Below, one piece after another: positions 1 through 13,400 of a stretch of 64,000 nucleotides of DNA (its first letter is position 1; each line of letters begins with the position of its first letter). The position numbers and the translations under genes were made by a program. The notes beneath the pieces were generated by a model. That model was not told the origin of the DNA, made no database searches, and worked only from the letters and a program-made list of their open reading frames with translations. The DNA lies in the NCBI RefSeq assembly GCF_002259585.1, contig NZ_MWWS01000004.1:310001-374000 (forward strand), written 5' to 3'. This DNA comes from Bombiscardovia coagulans (lineage in GTDB: Bacteria > Actinomycetota > Actinomycetes > Actinomycetales > Bifidobacteriaceae).

Positions 1-2103
<2,103 letters not shown>

Positions 2104-2124
2104 TTAAACCTCTCCTCCTGAAGT

Positions 2125-5100
2125 TTAGGCATTCAATGACTGCAAGAACTGTACTTCTACCATATCCAAACCATTGCTCTCGTCGTCATTCATGCGTGCC
2201 GCAGCTACTGATAGCGTTCGGGCTGGCACAAAAAGACCTGCATCTACTAAAACTCTGGCTGCCTGGCGAACGATGGTGGCCACCTTTGTATGAGGCCAGA
2301 CCGGAAGACCTTCCTCCCGTAACACTATGCAAGCATCACGATAGTTTTTAGGTACAGCGATACACTGCGAATCAGCTCTAGCTGTCAGTTCTTCCAACTC
2401 ATTCTTCAGCGTACTAATCCGACCAGGACTAATGTGTTCTGCCATGATATAAGCCCCTGCGGCCACAGCAAATTCATCTCTCATCCATGCCGCATAAGCG
2501 AAGCGGTAATAGGCGAAAGCTGCATCGGAGCGATCTAACGCCACCTGTAAGGCATTTAATGTCGCTGCGCGAGCACCAGACCAATCTTCGCCTACAGCCA
2601 GTTGCACAGCAAGCTTGAGATGAGAAAGGGGGTAGGCAGGGGCATACGAAACCATTGCATTCAAATGCTGCAAAGCTTGAGAGGTTTGTTTGAATTGCGA
2701 CATGAGATCTGCTAACTCTAGATGAGCATAGAACAGATTGTCTGGTATTAACAAAGTATGTTCACCAGGTGTGGCAAACAGTCGGTTGTAAACCACTCGT
2801 TCAGCATAAGAATTGAAGTAGCGAGGTACAGCATGTTGGTTTTTACTGCTAGCAAAGAGCGCATCCATCTTAGCCACAGCGTCTTGTTCTATCTCAAAGG
2901 CACCACTTACGTCAGAGGAGAACAACGTATCTCTTGCCTTAATTCTGTCACGATCCAACTGCTCAGAAAGATCAAAGTGCAAGTCAGGTACTGCCTTATC
3001 GTCAATCAACGCACTAGTGATATGAGGTGCTAGCTGACTAAGCTCTGGATCGTCTATGAGTTGTACTACGTCCATTGCTTTACGGGCCTTACTCGCAGAG
3101 CCTAACTCCTGATTTGCAGATAGCCTCCTAAAGTCAGACATTGCTCGTTCTAAAAGATCAGCTCTTTGAATAGATAAACCTGTAACATGGTCCGCTCCTA
3201 GAATTGCTGCCGTCTCTTCATTAAAATCAACATCTTCAAGTTCGGGCTCATCTTGTGAACCAAGAGGCGCAAACTGCTCATCTCGCATGTTGAATTTACC
3301 GATAACAGGCTGAAGTCCTCCGTCCCTGTCTTCTTCCATAGTAGCGTCAAAGAAACGGTAGAAATTCTTAGGATTTTCAAAGCCATACTGCCGTAAGTAA
3401 GTTAAGAATACCTCACGGGTGAAGGTCACTGTAACCAGAGTACGTACGGTTGGATTGTGTTTTAGGGCTGAGAGTGGGTCCTGTCCTACGGAAGAGACAT
3501 CTTGGTCGCCGCTTGAATCACCTTCATTCAGCTGGTGTTCTGCATCGTCGGTGTTCTCGCCCACAGGAGCAGCAAAAGCCATCGAATCAAAATCAATTCC
3601 TTGCATCAAATCAGCAAATTCTTGATCGACTGCCTGCTCCTCATCGTCTGCAAAGGAGCCACTCGCAACCGGTGTATCAGTGGCATGTTCATTATCTGTT
3701 GAATCTGAAGCTGGTAGCACGACGCCAGTAGATGGTATCTGTTGGTCAGAATTTCCTGCTTGCTCACGGGCAATCATGTTCTTGGGATCCCCATGGATGT
3801 CCCCATCTTTGGGATCTCCTTTAGAACCAGTTACCGCAGCACCAGTTGTTCTGGCATGTTCAAATGCGGCTAAGGCCTGTGCCATCATCTGGGTGATAGC
3901 GGAATCTTGTTGGGCTAGGGCTTCCTCTAAACCAAGAGAATCGATATGGAGCGAGACACTCCTAACACTGTCATCGGCTCCAAAAGCTAGAGCAGCCAGA
4001 ATCATACCCACGCGCAAATTGTAATCTGCACTCATTTCAGATCGCTGAGCTTCTGTTACTTCTACCCACCCATTGCGACGAGCATCAAAACAAGATGACG
4101 GCATCATAGACCGTCCAGCACTAGTAAAAGCGATAGCAACACAACCTTGCTTAAGGTTAGAACGGAATTCCACATCAAACCTAAAAGGTAGTCTTAAACT
4201 GCGTAAAAGACGAGAAAACGATTGTCTGTATACCCACTCCGACTTGCCATTACGATGGGACACTCCCTGCTTCATAAGGGGGTCAGGATTTCGTGCAGCA
4301 ACCGAATCGGATACTTGTTTAGCCCGTTGCATGAGCAGCTTGGCTGCTTGCCGACCCGTATCGCGGCCCGGAATGTAATCGCGAGAGAATTCATCTTCCA
4401 TTTGTAATGCACTAATAGCAGGGTTGTCTAGCAGCGCCCGATCTAACTGTGCTGCTTGAACACGGGTAACGCTGTCCTCCATAGGATATATACCCAACCG
4501 AGCGTTACGCTCTAGCCAGCTTGAAACGGTAGCAAAGCGGTTCAAGTTCCCTTCAATTCTCAGCGCACGTAGTGCTGCTGACAGCTCCATGCCGTTTTCC
4601 CAGGAAAGGATATAAGCACCAGAGTATGAAGATGCATACAAATGCATAGGTTCTGCCCCATGCACAGGCTCTAAACCTGAAACGGTATCAAGGGCTCCAG
4701 CTTCCTTCATCAGGTCTACAAAATAGTCCTCCAAGCCAGAAGTGCGCATACCTTCAGCATGCGCTTGCAGGCTATCTCTGACACTACGTCGTATAGCCCC
4801 CATCGGCGCCTCTCGATTGAGCCTACGGAAGATATTGCCAGCACCAAACCCCATCAGCGAACCAGAAATTCTAGGCAGCATGTAAGCGTAGAAAAAAGCG
4901 GTAGCTATAGCATCCCTGTATTCTAGATCATGTCGCATGGAAGCAGGTAGATTTTTCCGTAATTGTTCAAGGGTGTATCGGTTATCTCTTTTCAACCAAG
5001 AAGCAAGCCAAAACATATGTTCATTGCCGTCCTGACCGATTATCCCTCCTTGAATTGCATCTACCAAACGGGGTTCAGTATTGCCTTCTTCCTTGCCAAA

Positions 5101-5598
5101 GCGACGTCCATCAGGAATACGGATGTTGCGCTCTTTACCGAACAAAAAGACGGGTTCCATGCCCGCTGTATCCATATCTGCTTGCTCACCCATGAATACT
5201 CGTCCACGATCATCCGCGAGGGCTATCTGAGCAAAGTGCATATTATCAGTAAAAATCCCTAGAGAAAACGTTGCACCTCGTGAGTGAGTGTACTGCACCC
5301 AGCCCAACTCTATGCCAGCAGGAATGCCCTCAACATGTTGCAGTATGTGCCTTTTGTCCAAAGGGCGCAACATCTTACAATGTCGGGACAAAAAGCCTCT
5401 TACCTGCTGAGGACTCACTTCTGACCCATTAGCTTTCATAGCTTCGATAACATCTTGAAGCGTTTCTTGCAAGGGCTGACCATCGCTATTACTGTGTTGA
5501 ACATTGGTAAAACCAATTCCTGCTACACTGTGTAATCCCTGCACCAGCTTGCGTCCGAAATTCGCCATTGCGCCTGGTCCTGCCTTGCTATTCGACAT
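2125..5598 (-). CDS. Large hypothetical protein with C-terminal TPR-like region
   Basis: Not recognised as a named family. About 1157 residues, no signal peptide or membrane segment, so probably cytoplasmic. Three parts are visible: an N-terminal region of about 580 residues of mixed composition; a low-complexity, strongly acidic Asp/Glu/Ser/Gly-rich linker near residues 583-716; and a C-terminal part in which about residues 955-1075 form helix pairs resembling tetratricopeptide repeats (ADLMSQFKQTSQAL, GEDWSGARAATLNAL, RDEFAVAAGAYIMAEH). I prefer the ATG at 5598, with GGGGAG ten bases upstream, to the longer open frame from 5688, because the longer form would overlap the divergent gene at 5649. 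An ATG at 5607 is a close alternative. It precedes ligA by 24 bp. Function unknown; TPR regions usually bind proteins. Confidence 0.8.
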   Translation of the reverse strand: MSNSKAGPGAMANFGRKLVQGLHSVAGIGFTNVQHSNSDGQPLQETLQDVIEAMKANGSEVSPQQVRGFLSRHCKMLRPLDKRHILQHVEGIPAGIELGWVQYTHSRGATFSLGIFTDNMHFAQIALADDRGRVFMGEQADMDTAGMEPVFLFGKERNIRIPDGRRFGKEEGNTEPRLVDAIQGGIIGQDGNEHMFWLASWLKRDNRYTLEQLRKNLPASMRHDLEYRDAIATAFFYAYMLPRISGSLMGFGAGNIFRRLNREAPMGAIRRSVRDSLQAHAEGMRTSGLEDYFVDLMKEAGALDTVSGLEPVHGAEPMHLYASSYSGAYILSWENGMELSAALRALRIEGNLNRFATVSSWLERNARLGIYPMEDSVTRVQAAQLDRALLDNPAISALQMEDEFSRDYIPGRDTGRQAAKLLMQRAKQVSDSVAARNPDPLMKQGVSHRNGKSEWVYRQSFSRLLRSLRLPFRFDVEFRSNLKQGCVAIAFTSAGRSMMPSSCFDARRNGWVEVTEAQRSEMSADYNLRVGMILAALAFGADDSVRSVSLHIDSLGLEEALAQQDSAITQMMAQALAAFEHARTTGAAVTGSKGDPKDGDIHGDPKNMIAREQAGNSDQQIPSTGVVLPASDSTDNEHATDTPVASGSFADDEEQAVDQEFADLMQGIDFDSMAFAAPVGENTDDAEHQLNEGDSSGDQDVSSVGQDPLSALKHNPTVRTLVTVTFTREVFLTYLRQYGFENPKNFYRFFDATMEEDRDGGLQPVIGKFNMRDEQFAPLGSQDEPELEDVDFNEETAAILGADHVTGLSIQRADLLERAMSDFRRLSANQELGSASKARKAMDVVQLIDDPELSQLAPHITSALIDDKAVPDLHFDLSEQLDRDRIKARDTLFSSDVSGAFEIEQDAVAKMDALFASSKNQHAVPRYFNSYAERVVYNRLFATPGEHTLLIPDNLFYAHLELADLMSQFKQTSQALQHLNAMVSYAPAYPLSHLKLAVQLAVGEDWSGARAATLNALQVALDRSDAAFAYYRFAYAAWMRDEFAVAAGAYIMAEHISPGRISTLKNELEELTARADSQCIAVPKNYRDACIVLREEGLPVWPHTKVATIVRQAARVLVDAGLFVPARTLSVAAARMNDDESNGLDMVEVQFLQSLNA

Positions 5599-5648
5599 AT
5601 TATTCATTCTCCCCAGCATTCCAGACATACAGCTTATAGAATAAAGGA

Positions 5649-7943
5649 GTGCAACATATCTCACGACACCACCGTCCATCGCCAGCACTGGTAATAGAGT
5701 CAGTCATAGCACTGCTTATCATACTCTTTGCAGAATGCTGCATATTCAACCTTCCCCACTGGCGCAGCTTGGCCACAGCGCAATCCTTTTCCAACGATTC
5801 TTACACCCAAGTTCCTCGAGTCAGCACCGGTAAGGGCATCATCAAGCTAGACACTGGTGCCTTCCTCATCACAGACCCCAGTCAAGCCTACTTCGAGACT
5901 GAAGCTCGAGGTCCTATCACATACGTTCAAGTTACCAATGCCAAGACCAAGAACGGTCAAACTCCCGATTTAAACGCAGACGAGAGCAAGCACCTAGTTT
6001 CCAGTATTCATGTTCGTCTCGACCTGCAAGGTCAAGCCACCGACAGATGGACTCAAGCAGGCTCTACCACAGTCTCTCCAGCAATTGATGCCTCCCTATA
6101 CATCAAAAATCGAAGCCACTTACAGGATGTCAGCAAGGTACGCGTATGGATAGCAGAAGAACGTAAATCTGTAGTATTGATTCAGGGTTTAAACGCACAC
6201 CCTGTCGTACCTTTTGGGGTCAGCTTAGTGCGAATATCAATCATGGCATGCATCGCCATTCTTTGCATTGCACTTGGACCTCGTTCACGCTTGTGGCAGG
6301 TTCCATTGAACACTTCCAGCCACAGCCAACGATTGTTATTCTGGCTTGCTGTGGCAGCAGTAGCTGGTTGGGCAGCATATAATATAGCGATTCAAATTGC
6401 AGGATTTACGGTGAGAACATATCACGATCCTGGAGCATATACTTATGATTTCAACCAATATGGCCATTTAGCAGACGCCTTATTACATGGGCAAGCGTGG
6501 CTAAACTTGCCAGTACCAGATGGCTTATCTGCACTTTCTAATCCTTATGACATATCTGCTCGAGAACGCCTTCTCGCAGCTGGAGAAGAACCAATTTTTT
6601 GGGACCATGTCTTCTACCAGAATCGCTGGTATTCATACTTCGGCCCCCTTCCAGCAGTCCTTATTTTTGCTCCCTACCGACTCATCACTTCATTGTTCGT
6701 ACCGGGCGGTCTCATGCTGCCCACCCCTGCAGCTTGCGCTATTCTAACAGCGGGTTTTACGCTCACCTGCTCCCTACTCATCGTCAGACTGATCCAGCGA
6801 TACATACCCAAAGCAAGCATTGCTGCAACCGTTTTAGCTCTTCTAGCTTTCTTGTCTGGATCACAAGTGGTTTATCTATACTTCCGAACCGATTTTTACA
6901 CAGTTCCTTTTGACGCATCCCTTCTCTTATCTAGCCTAGGTCTTTGGTTTTGGCTAGGAGCCCGTCGCGTACGCACGTCTGCAAAGCACACGCAGGTATG
7001 GACGATACAGTACCTTGTACCAGGCCACAAGAACGCCCTATCCGATGACCGTGTGTATGTGTCCCTACCCCATGTGGCAGCAGGAACACTTGCGATCGTA
7101 GGAACACTTGGCTGCCGTCAGACATTCATTGCTAGCGCTTTGTTAGCCTTACCTATTTTTTCCGATGAAATATGGGCCATGTTCGCTGGTATTCTCAGCT
7201 CACAGCAGCGAATAATAGCGTCTCAAACTGGTAAGCTTCCACCTCCAGCCATTATTACACCGAAGCGGTCTGTCAAAATAGTACTTTCCGTTATGCTACC
7301 TGCACTGGCAGTTATCACGCCACTTTTAGGATATAACTACTGGCGCTTTGGTTCAGCATTCAACTTTGGTAACACATATCAGATCACCGTAGTGGATTTA
7401 AACGCTTACACTGTTCCGACTGGTAATTTGAGATGGCTAATCGTTTACTATCTTTTTCTACCTCTGACACCATCATCTACCTTCCCTTACCTACAACGCA
7501 CACCTGCACCCCTACCGACTTGGCAGTACTCAGAACCGGGCTTAGGAGGTTTATTCACACTGGCCCCAGTATTTGCACTAGCCCTTTTCCTACTTTGCAT
7601 ACCAGCAATCAACCGCAAACTAAGGGCAGGTGGATGCTTGCCTTTGATCGTCAGTCTGCTCATATTGTCATGCGTCCTGCTGCTGTTCACCGCCACTGTT
7701 GCAGGTTTCGATGCTCGATACATGTTAGACTTCTCCTGGCTCATCGCACTAGCAGCAGTCCTGCCCGCAGTGGCGGGAGTTACACACAACAATCAACTTC
7801 CGCGTCGATGTACTGTATGCATCCGTATCGTTTTACTCATTGCATTGTTCGTTACTTTGCTGTTTGCATGCAGCACTGCACTTGTTGAAATCAATCGAAC
7901 ACCAGCCTTTGCTCATATTCAAGCTTGGTTCAGTCTCTTGTAA
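5649..7943 (+). CDS. Multi-pass membrane protein, GT-C glycosyltransferase-like
   Basis: 764 residues. An N-terminal membrane anchor is followed by an extracytoplasmic domain (about residues 45-190) and then about ten hydrophobic segments. After the second segment is a conserved-looking external loop with YHDPGAYTYDFNQYGHLADA, NPYDISARERL and WYSYFGPLPAVLIFAPYRL. The pattern of an acidic loop, then NPYD, then an aromatic YFGP motif is seen in uncharacterised actinobacterial and firmicute membrane proteins related to GT-C glycosyltransferases, which would use a polyprenyl-linked sugar; that relation is inferred. The start is the first possible one after an in-frame stop, a GTG directly abutting AAAGGA, so the true start may lie a little downstream. 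It diverges from the gene at 5598 and converges on the aminotransferase gene with 21 bp between. Confidence 0.75.
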   Translation: MQHISRHHRPSPALVIESVIALLIILFAECCIFNLPHWRSLATAQSFSNDSYTQVPRVSTGKGIIKLDTGAFLITDPSQAYFETEARGPITYVQVTNAKTKNGQTPDLNADESKHLVSSIHVRLDLQGQATDRWTQAGSTTVSPAIDASLYIKNRSHLQDVSKVRVWIAEERKSVVLIQGLNAHPVVPFGVSLVRISIMACIAILCIALGPRSRLWQVPLNTSSHSQRLLFWLAVAAVAGWAAYNIAIQIAGFTVRTYHDPGAYTYDFNQYGHLADALLHGQAWLNLPVPDGLSALSNPYDISARERLLAAGEEPIFWDHVFYQNRWYSYFGPLPAVLIFAPYRLITSLFVPGGLMLPTPAACAILTAGFTLTCSLLIVRLIQRYIPKASIAATVLALLAFLSGSQVVYLYFRTDFYTVPFDASLLLSSLGLWFWLGARRVRTSAKHTQVWTIQYLVPGHKNALSDDRVYVSLPHVAAGTLAIVGTLGCRQTFIASALLALPIFSDEIWAMFAGILSSQQRIIASQTGKLPPPAIITPKRSVKIVLSVMLPALAVITPLLGYNYWRFGSAFNFGNTYQITVVDLNAYTVPTGNLRWLIVYYLFLPLTPSSTFPYLQRTPAPLPTWQYSEPGLGGLFTLAPVFALALFLLCIPAINRKLRAGGCLPLIVSLLILSCVLLLFTATVAGFDARYMLDFSWLIALAAVLPAVAGVTHNNQLPRRCTVCIRIVLLIALFVTLLFACSTALVEINRTPAFAHIQAWFSLL

Positions 7944-7964
7944 GAAATCTGATGTACCTGCTTG

Positions 7965-9134
7965 TTATAAAGCCAATATTGCTTCCACTGAGCAGAGAAT
8001 AGCTCTCACACCGCGCACGAATTCTTCTGGAGCAGGAAGCAGAGATAAGGCCAAGTAACCATTAGACGCCATATCAAAGAAATAGCCGGGCTGTCCGGTA
8101 TAGCCATAGTGGTCGATGAGATAGGTAATAAGCTCATTCTCGTCAATGACAGCTGGGAAACGCAAGAGGACATTCCAACCTCCCTCTGCCTTCAACAAGG
8201 ACACTGGACAACCAGGTTCTTCTAATAAGGTGCGTAGCACCTGCAAATTTTCTATACAGCGGTTACGAACAATCGTGCTCTGGCGATGGACAAGTTGCAA
8301 AAGATCAGGAATCTGATCAGCAATAATCTGGCTTAACGGCAGGTAGTCATCAGCAATCATGTCTAGGCGATGCTCTGCTTCCTCAACCTCTTGATCCGGC
8401 CCAGACACATGTATCCACCCTAATTTAACTTGAGGAGCGGCCAACATCTTTGAAAGACCATCTAGGGCAAAGGTGAGTACAGCAGACTCGCCAGCAAAGC
8501 GTTGACGTCCTGGAATTGGATCTAATGGATAATCGAAAAAGACCTCATCTGCAATGATTGCTATGCCATGCTTTCGACATAACTCAATAAGGCGAGCGCG
8601 TTCTTGGGGATGGATGTATGAACCAGTTGGGTTGTTGGGATTAATAAGGATGATGGCTCGGATACGATTTCCTTGGGGCCCCTCCAGCAAGGACCGGATG
8701 TGAGCTATATCCAGAAACCAAGAACCGTCATAGTGCAAAGCATAAGGCATTGTTAGCACAGATTCCAATCTCGCAATGGACTCTATGAGAGGATAACCGG
8801 GACGTGGCTCGAGTACGATATCTGATGGATTACATAAGAGCTTGAGCAACCACGAATATGCCTGAGATGTGGAATTTAACAGATAGAGATGCTCAGAACT
8901 TACGGCTTGCCCTCTCTGGCACAAGAAAGTTGCCAACGCCTCTCTGGCAGGTAATGGGCCACGAGGCTCAGCCGCATAGACACCTAAACTAGGCAGGCCT
9001 AAGCCATGCCTAGTAGGGTTTGAATCGTTGAGAGAACGAATCCCATCACCACGATTGAGCGCCTTGGCCTGAGAAAGGGCTATGGGATTAAGCTGTTGAG
9101 AACCCGTTCGATTTGAAAACTGCATACCACCCAT
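7965..9134 (-). CDS. PLP-dependent aminotransferase, class I/II
   Basis: 389-residue fold-type I aminotransferase. Seen: NPNNPTG (substrate and cofactor loop), ADEVFFDYPL with the aspartate that contacts the pyridine nitrogen, and GLSKMLAAPQVKLGW with the likely PLP-binding lysine at residue 229. Length is normal for the family. The substrate cannot be told from sequence; the general type is a MalY/AspC-like aminotransferase acting on an amino acid and a 2-oxo acid. Two ATG codons (residues 1 and 4) could both serve as start, since AGGATG lies just before the second. It is followed on the same strand by nothing, and preceded by ppgK, 64 bp upstream, also on the minus strand, so the two may be co-transcribed. 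Confidence 0.85.
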   Translation of the reverse strand: MGGMQFSNRTGSQQLNPIALSQAKALNRGDGIRSLNDSNPTRHGLGLPSLGVYAAEPRGPLPAREALATFLCQRGQAVSSEHLYLLNSTSQAYSWLLKLLCNPSDIVLEPRPGYPLIESIARLESVLTMPYALHYDGSWFLDIAHIRSLLEGPQGNRIRAIILINPNNPTGSYIHPQERARLIELCRKHGIAIIADEVFFDYPLDPIPGRQRFAGESAVLTFALDGLSKMLAAPQVKLGWIHVSGPDQEVEEAEHRLDMIADDYLPLSQIIADQIPDLLQLVHRQSTIVRNRCIENLQVLRTLLEEPGCPVSLLKAEGGWNVLLRFPAVIDENELITYLIDHYGYTGQPGYFFDMASNGYLALSLLPAPEEFVRGVRAILCSVEAILAL

Positions 9135-9198
9135 CCTATTGAGTACAGCTATTCTCGCCTAGTATGCAGCATCCACACGCATATCGAACAGGTTCTTA

Positions 9199-9975
9199 TC
9201 AAAGTTGAGACATTCTCTGATCGATATAAGCAGCATAATAGGCCGCACCCACTATGCCCGCTTGATTACGTAGAGTCGCAGGAACGATAGGTGTCTCAAT
9301 TTCGATGTGAGGAATGAACTTCTCACTCATACGACTCACTCCTCCGCCTACAACGAAGAAGTCGGGATTAAAGTACTGTTCGAGAAGGGAATAATATTTG
9401 GTCAGTCGAGCTGCCCATTTTTTGTATGAGAGCTTCTTTTTGTCTCGTACAGATGAGGCTGCGTATTTCTCAGCATCCTTACCATCCAAAATCAAATGCC
9501 CCAACTCGGAGTTAGGAACCAACACCCCATCGTAGATAATGGCGCTACCTATACCGGTACCTAAGGTTGTAGCGATGACCAAGCCTTTTTGGCCTTTAGC
9601 TGCACCATAACGCACTTCAGCAAGACCTGCGGCATCAGCGTCATTGACCACAGAAACAGGTCTCCCACAGGCTTCAGAAAATACTTCCCAGACATCCACG
9701 CCTATCCATGACTGATCTAAATTAGCCATAAAATTGATAGGATGTCCTGGACGCACCGGAGCAGGAAACGCCACTCCAACAGGTACACTGTCTGGTACTT
9801 CGAAGATATCCAGAAGCTCCTTCGCTACCTTCCCCACAGCTTGGGGGGTTGAGTGCTCTGGAGTCAAAATCTTTTTACGGGGTTCAGCAAAATCACCAGC
9901 AACAAGATCAACCGGAGCTGCCTTAATGCCTGAACCACCTATATCAATACCAAAAGCCTGAGCCGTCTCAATCAT
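9199..9975 (-). CDS. ppgK: Polyphosphate glucokinase (ROK family)
   Basis: Phosphorylates glucose to glucose 6-phosphate using polyphosphate (usually also ATP), the typical actinobacterial glucokinase. 258 residues, the family's usual length. Seen: N-terminal phosphate-binding GIDIGGSGIKAAPVDL, TPEHSTPQAV, the sugar-binding region with NDADAAGLAEV (catalytic Asp), and TTLGTGIGSAIIYDG. AAAGGAG seven bases before the ATG supports the start. No zinc-cysteine motif is present, which fits PpgK rather than ROK repressors. It feeds the glycolytic or bifid-shunt pool. It lies upstream of the aminotransferase gene. Confidence 0.93.
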   Translation of the reverse strand: MIETAQAFGIDIGGSGIKAAPVDLVAGDFAEPRKKILTPEHSTPQAVGKVAKELLDIFEVPDSVPVGVAFPAPVRPGHPINFMANLDQSWIGVDVWEVFSEACGRPVSVVNDADAAGLAEVRYGAAKGQKGLVIATTLGTGIGSAIIYDGVLVPNSELGHLILDGKDAEKYAASSVRDKKKLSYKKWAARLTKYYSLLEQYFNPDFFVVGGGVSRMSEKFIPHIEIETPIVPATLRNQAGIVGAAYYAAYIDQRMSQL

Positions 9976-10411
9976 CTACTGCTCCTTTGCTCAACTCTAC
10001 ATATCGAACCGGTACGATAGGCATTGTAGCGCATTTTTTTTAAAATGTGAATTAGACTCTCTCACTACGTTTTTTAGTAAAGTGACATTGTCGGGGAGTT
10101 AACATGTATCTTATAGGAGAAAACTCATATAATCTGTAGCCAACCACCTCACCTGCTTAACCACACCGTCAGCAATTACCCAAACACCAACTTACACTTT
10201 TTGCTTTGTTAGCATCACTCTTCCCTTCCTCTCTTTACTTGAGCTCACGCCTGAGCTACATCATAGAACACGCCTAATTGTTACCGTCATGCTACCATGT
10301 AAGACACCTGAGATATTTTACACTTAGAGAATAAAATAGGCGTTATCTTTAACACGAAGGAACGCTTGGTGTTAGGCACTTATTGCACCGTGCACTCGTG
10401 GGAGGGATTCA
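9976..10411. other. Divergent intergenic region, no gene seen
   Basis: AT-rich 436-bp gap between ppgK (minus) and the RCC1 surface-protein gene (plus). It must hold promoters for both. I see several AT-rich hexamers, but no pair with clear -35/-10 spacing that I would defend. The right end carries GGGAGGG, the ribosome site for the TTG start at 10412. No open frame of note. Confidence 0.5.
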
Positions 10412-13400
10412 TTGCACAGTAAACGTTCAGCTACTGCTATATTCATATCAATGCTTGTCCTTGCAATAGTGATCGGTTCGCTTACTTTCCTTTCTCCAAC
10501 TAATGCTAAACCTTTGCAACAAGCACCATCACATTTTTCTGCGTTTAGTACTGTAAATTCTTCACAAACGATTGAAGGATTTACACTTAGCCCTACTCAA
10601 GGACCAGCAAACAAAGAAGCAACAGCCTCACTGACACCACCTGAATCAAAGGTATTGATTTTTTCACAGATCAGTGCAGGCCGTGATTTTAATCTCGGCT
10701 TGAGTGTTGACGGGTACGTGTATGCATGGGGACATAATTATGATGGACAATTTGGAAATGGTACGGTAAATGCCGACAGCATGTTCCCCGTTCGTGTAAA
10801 AACACCAGAGAGTGTACGTATCACACAAATTAGCGCAGGTTACCAACATGGCCTAGCCATCGGCGATGACGGTAATGTTTACACATGGGGCAAAAATAGT
10901 TTTGGCCAACTTGGAGATGGCACCACAAGCAATCAAATTGAACCAGTTCTCGTACAAAAACCGAAAGGTGTGCAATTTACACAAATTAGCGCAGGAGATT
11001 ACCATAGTCTCGCCATCGGCAACGACAAACATGCGTACGCTTGGGGTTTAGATATGGGACAGCTAGGAATCCCGAATGGAAACTCTGAGAAGGTAGTACC
11101 TATTCCTACCAGAGTCGACCAAACGCTCTTAGATAGCACTCCAGGCAGCGAGTACATTAGCGTCAGTGCAGGTTCTCTACATAGTTTTGCTCTTGGAAGC
11201 GACGGACACTCCTACGCATGGGGAAGCAACTCATACGGGCAACTCGGTGTCGACAGCACATCAACAAAAATTATTCTTCCTGAGCGGGTAAGAATTCCCC
11301 ATGGCATATACTTCACACAAATCAGTGCAGGCCGTCTGCATAGTTTGGCTCTCGGAAGCGATGGACACGCCTACGCATGGGGAAGAAATAATGCAGGACA
11401 GGTAGGCGACGGCACCGCTGACAACAAAAAAGTACCTACTCGGGTGGGAGAAACTGACAACTCACGAACAACCTATATCAGTGCAGGAAATAATGTCAGT
11501 CTAGCTATTAACGATAGTGGGCATGCGTATGCATGGGGAACCCCAAACTGGAATCTCGGTGATAGCGCTGAAAGCAAATCAAGTAAATTACCCCTGCGTA
11601 TAGACGAAGCCAGACTTAACAGCCGGCAAGACAGAAAATACGACCGTGGAATTAGTGCTGGAGCATGGGGCAACTGTATCATTCTCGACAATGCAGGGCA
11701 TGCCTACAGCTGGGGAAATCGAATACAAGATTCGAATAGAAGCATTCCCCAAGAGGTCAGTACGTATAAATATGAAATTCGTAGCGTTAAGTTTGATACT
11801 CAAGCGGTACAGGACAAAAGCATTGACCAGAGTAGTGGCAAATGGAATATGCAGGTACCCCTCCATAAGGCCGCAATCGTAGACGTTCAGGCTCAATACG
11901 ACGTCATCATAAAAAGCGCTCAGGACTATGACATCTCCATCAAAAATGATAGCATCACCTTCCGTTACGAATACAAAGACGGGTTCACAGTACATTTCGA
12001 CCTTGGCGGCGCACCAGGTACTCCCCCTCCTGACCAATATGTCGATGCAGGAGGAATGCAACACATACAACTACCAGATATGCCAGTATGGACAAAACAC
12101 TGGTTTAACGGCTGGGTCCAAGATAACGGCAAATTCTGGGACTTTAATAAACCAGTCACAGATAGTTTCACCCTAACAGCTCAATGGGAACCCTACAAAT
12201 TCAAATTAACACCTGAAGCAGGCCCAACAGTCGGTGGTAACACCGTAGTAATAACACCGCCAGACTCACCAAAAGGAATACACTACTTACAACTTGCAGG
12301 AGGCCAAAGACATAGTGTTGCTCTTGGAAGCGACGGACACATATACACCTGGGGAAACAACTCATTTGGGCAACTAGGCAACGGAACTCAAGTTGATAGT
12401 AAAGTGCCAGTTCGAGTGAAGGCACCTAAAGGTGTACTTTTCACAAAAATTAGTGTTGGCGATTCGCATAATCTCGCATTAGGAAATGACGGACACACAT
12501 ATGCATGGGGTTGGAATTCATTCGGCCAGATTGGGGACGGCAGCACAACTCACAAAAATGCGCTTGTGCGAGTGAAGGTGCCCGAGGGTGTCCGTTTTAC
12601 CCAGATTCATGCTGCAAGCTATCACTCAATAGCACTCGGTTCAGATGGTAAAGCATATACATGGGGGCAAAATAGCTTCGGTCAGCTCGGAGATGGAAAA
12701 GACCACAATTCAGAACCAAGCACACCAAAGAACCCACTTCCTGCTCCAGCAAAGACTCCTGATGATGTACAAATCACCAATGTCAGCGCGGGCATGACCC
12801 ACAGCGTTGCCACTAGCAGCGACGGTCATATCTACCACTGGGGTAACTGGCTCTGTTTAACCGGCGTTATCACTGATGACGACAAATCGCAGTGCAGCAA
12901 GTTCCCCACATCGACACCTTCTCGTATTGTTGAAAACTTGCCTGCTGGCGTACAGGTTATCCAACTGAAATCAGGAATGCGAGTTGATATTGCACTCTGC
13001 GATGATGGACACACATATGCATGGGGGAAAAATTATAACGGTGAATTTGCTAATGGGACAAGAAATATTCATTCTATAACGAACCCAGTTCGTGTTGGAC
13101 AACCTGATGGTGTGCATTTTGCAACTATTAGTGACATTGCAGGAGGACAGGTTCTAGCTCTTGGCGATGATGGACATACATATGCATGGGGAAGAAACGT
13201 CGAGGGTCAGCTAGGCAGCAGCAATAAAGAATATGTTGTGTCACCTGTTCGCTTCAAAACACCGGATGGCCTGCACTTTACTAGCATTGGTACAGGAAAT
13301 AGCCACACTCTCGCCTTTGGCAGTAATGGACACGCCTATGCTCTAGGTTCGAATTCACATCGACAGATCGGAAATAGTGACATAGGGAAACAAGCCAAGG

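Noticed and set aside
7433-7888. 151-codon plus-strand open frame inside the membrane protein gene
   Set aside because: Overlaps the real gene in another frame; His/Thr/Cys-rich composition typical of shifted membrane-protein code.
11588-12070. 160-codon minus-strand open frame in the RCC1 gene
   Set aside because: Antisense shadow of the surface-protein gene; no ribosome site or recognisable motif.
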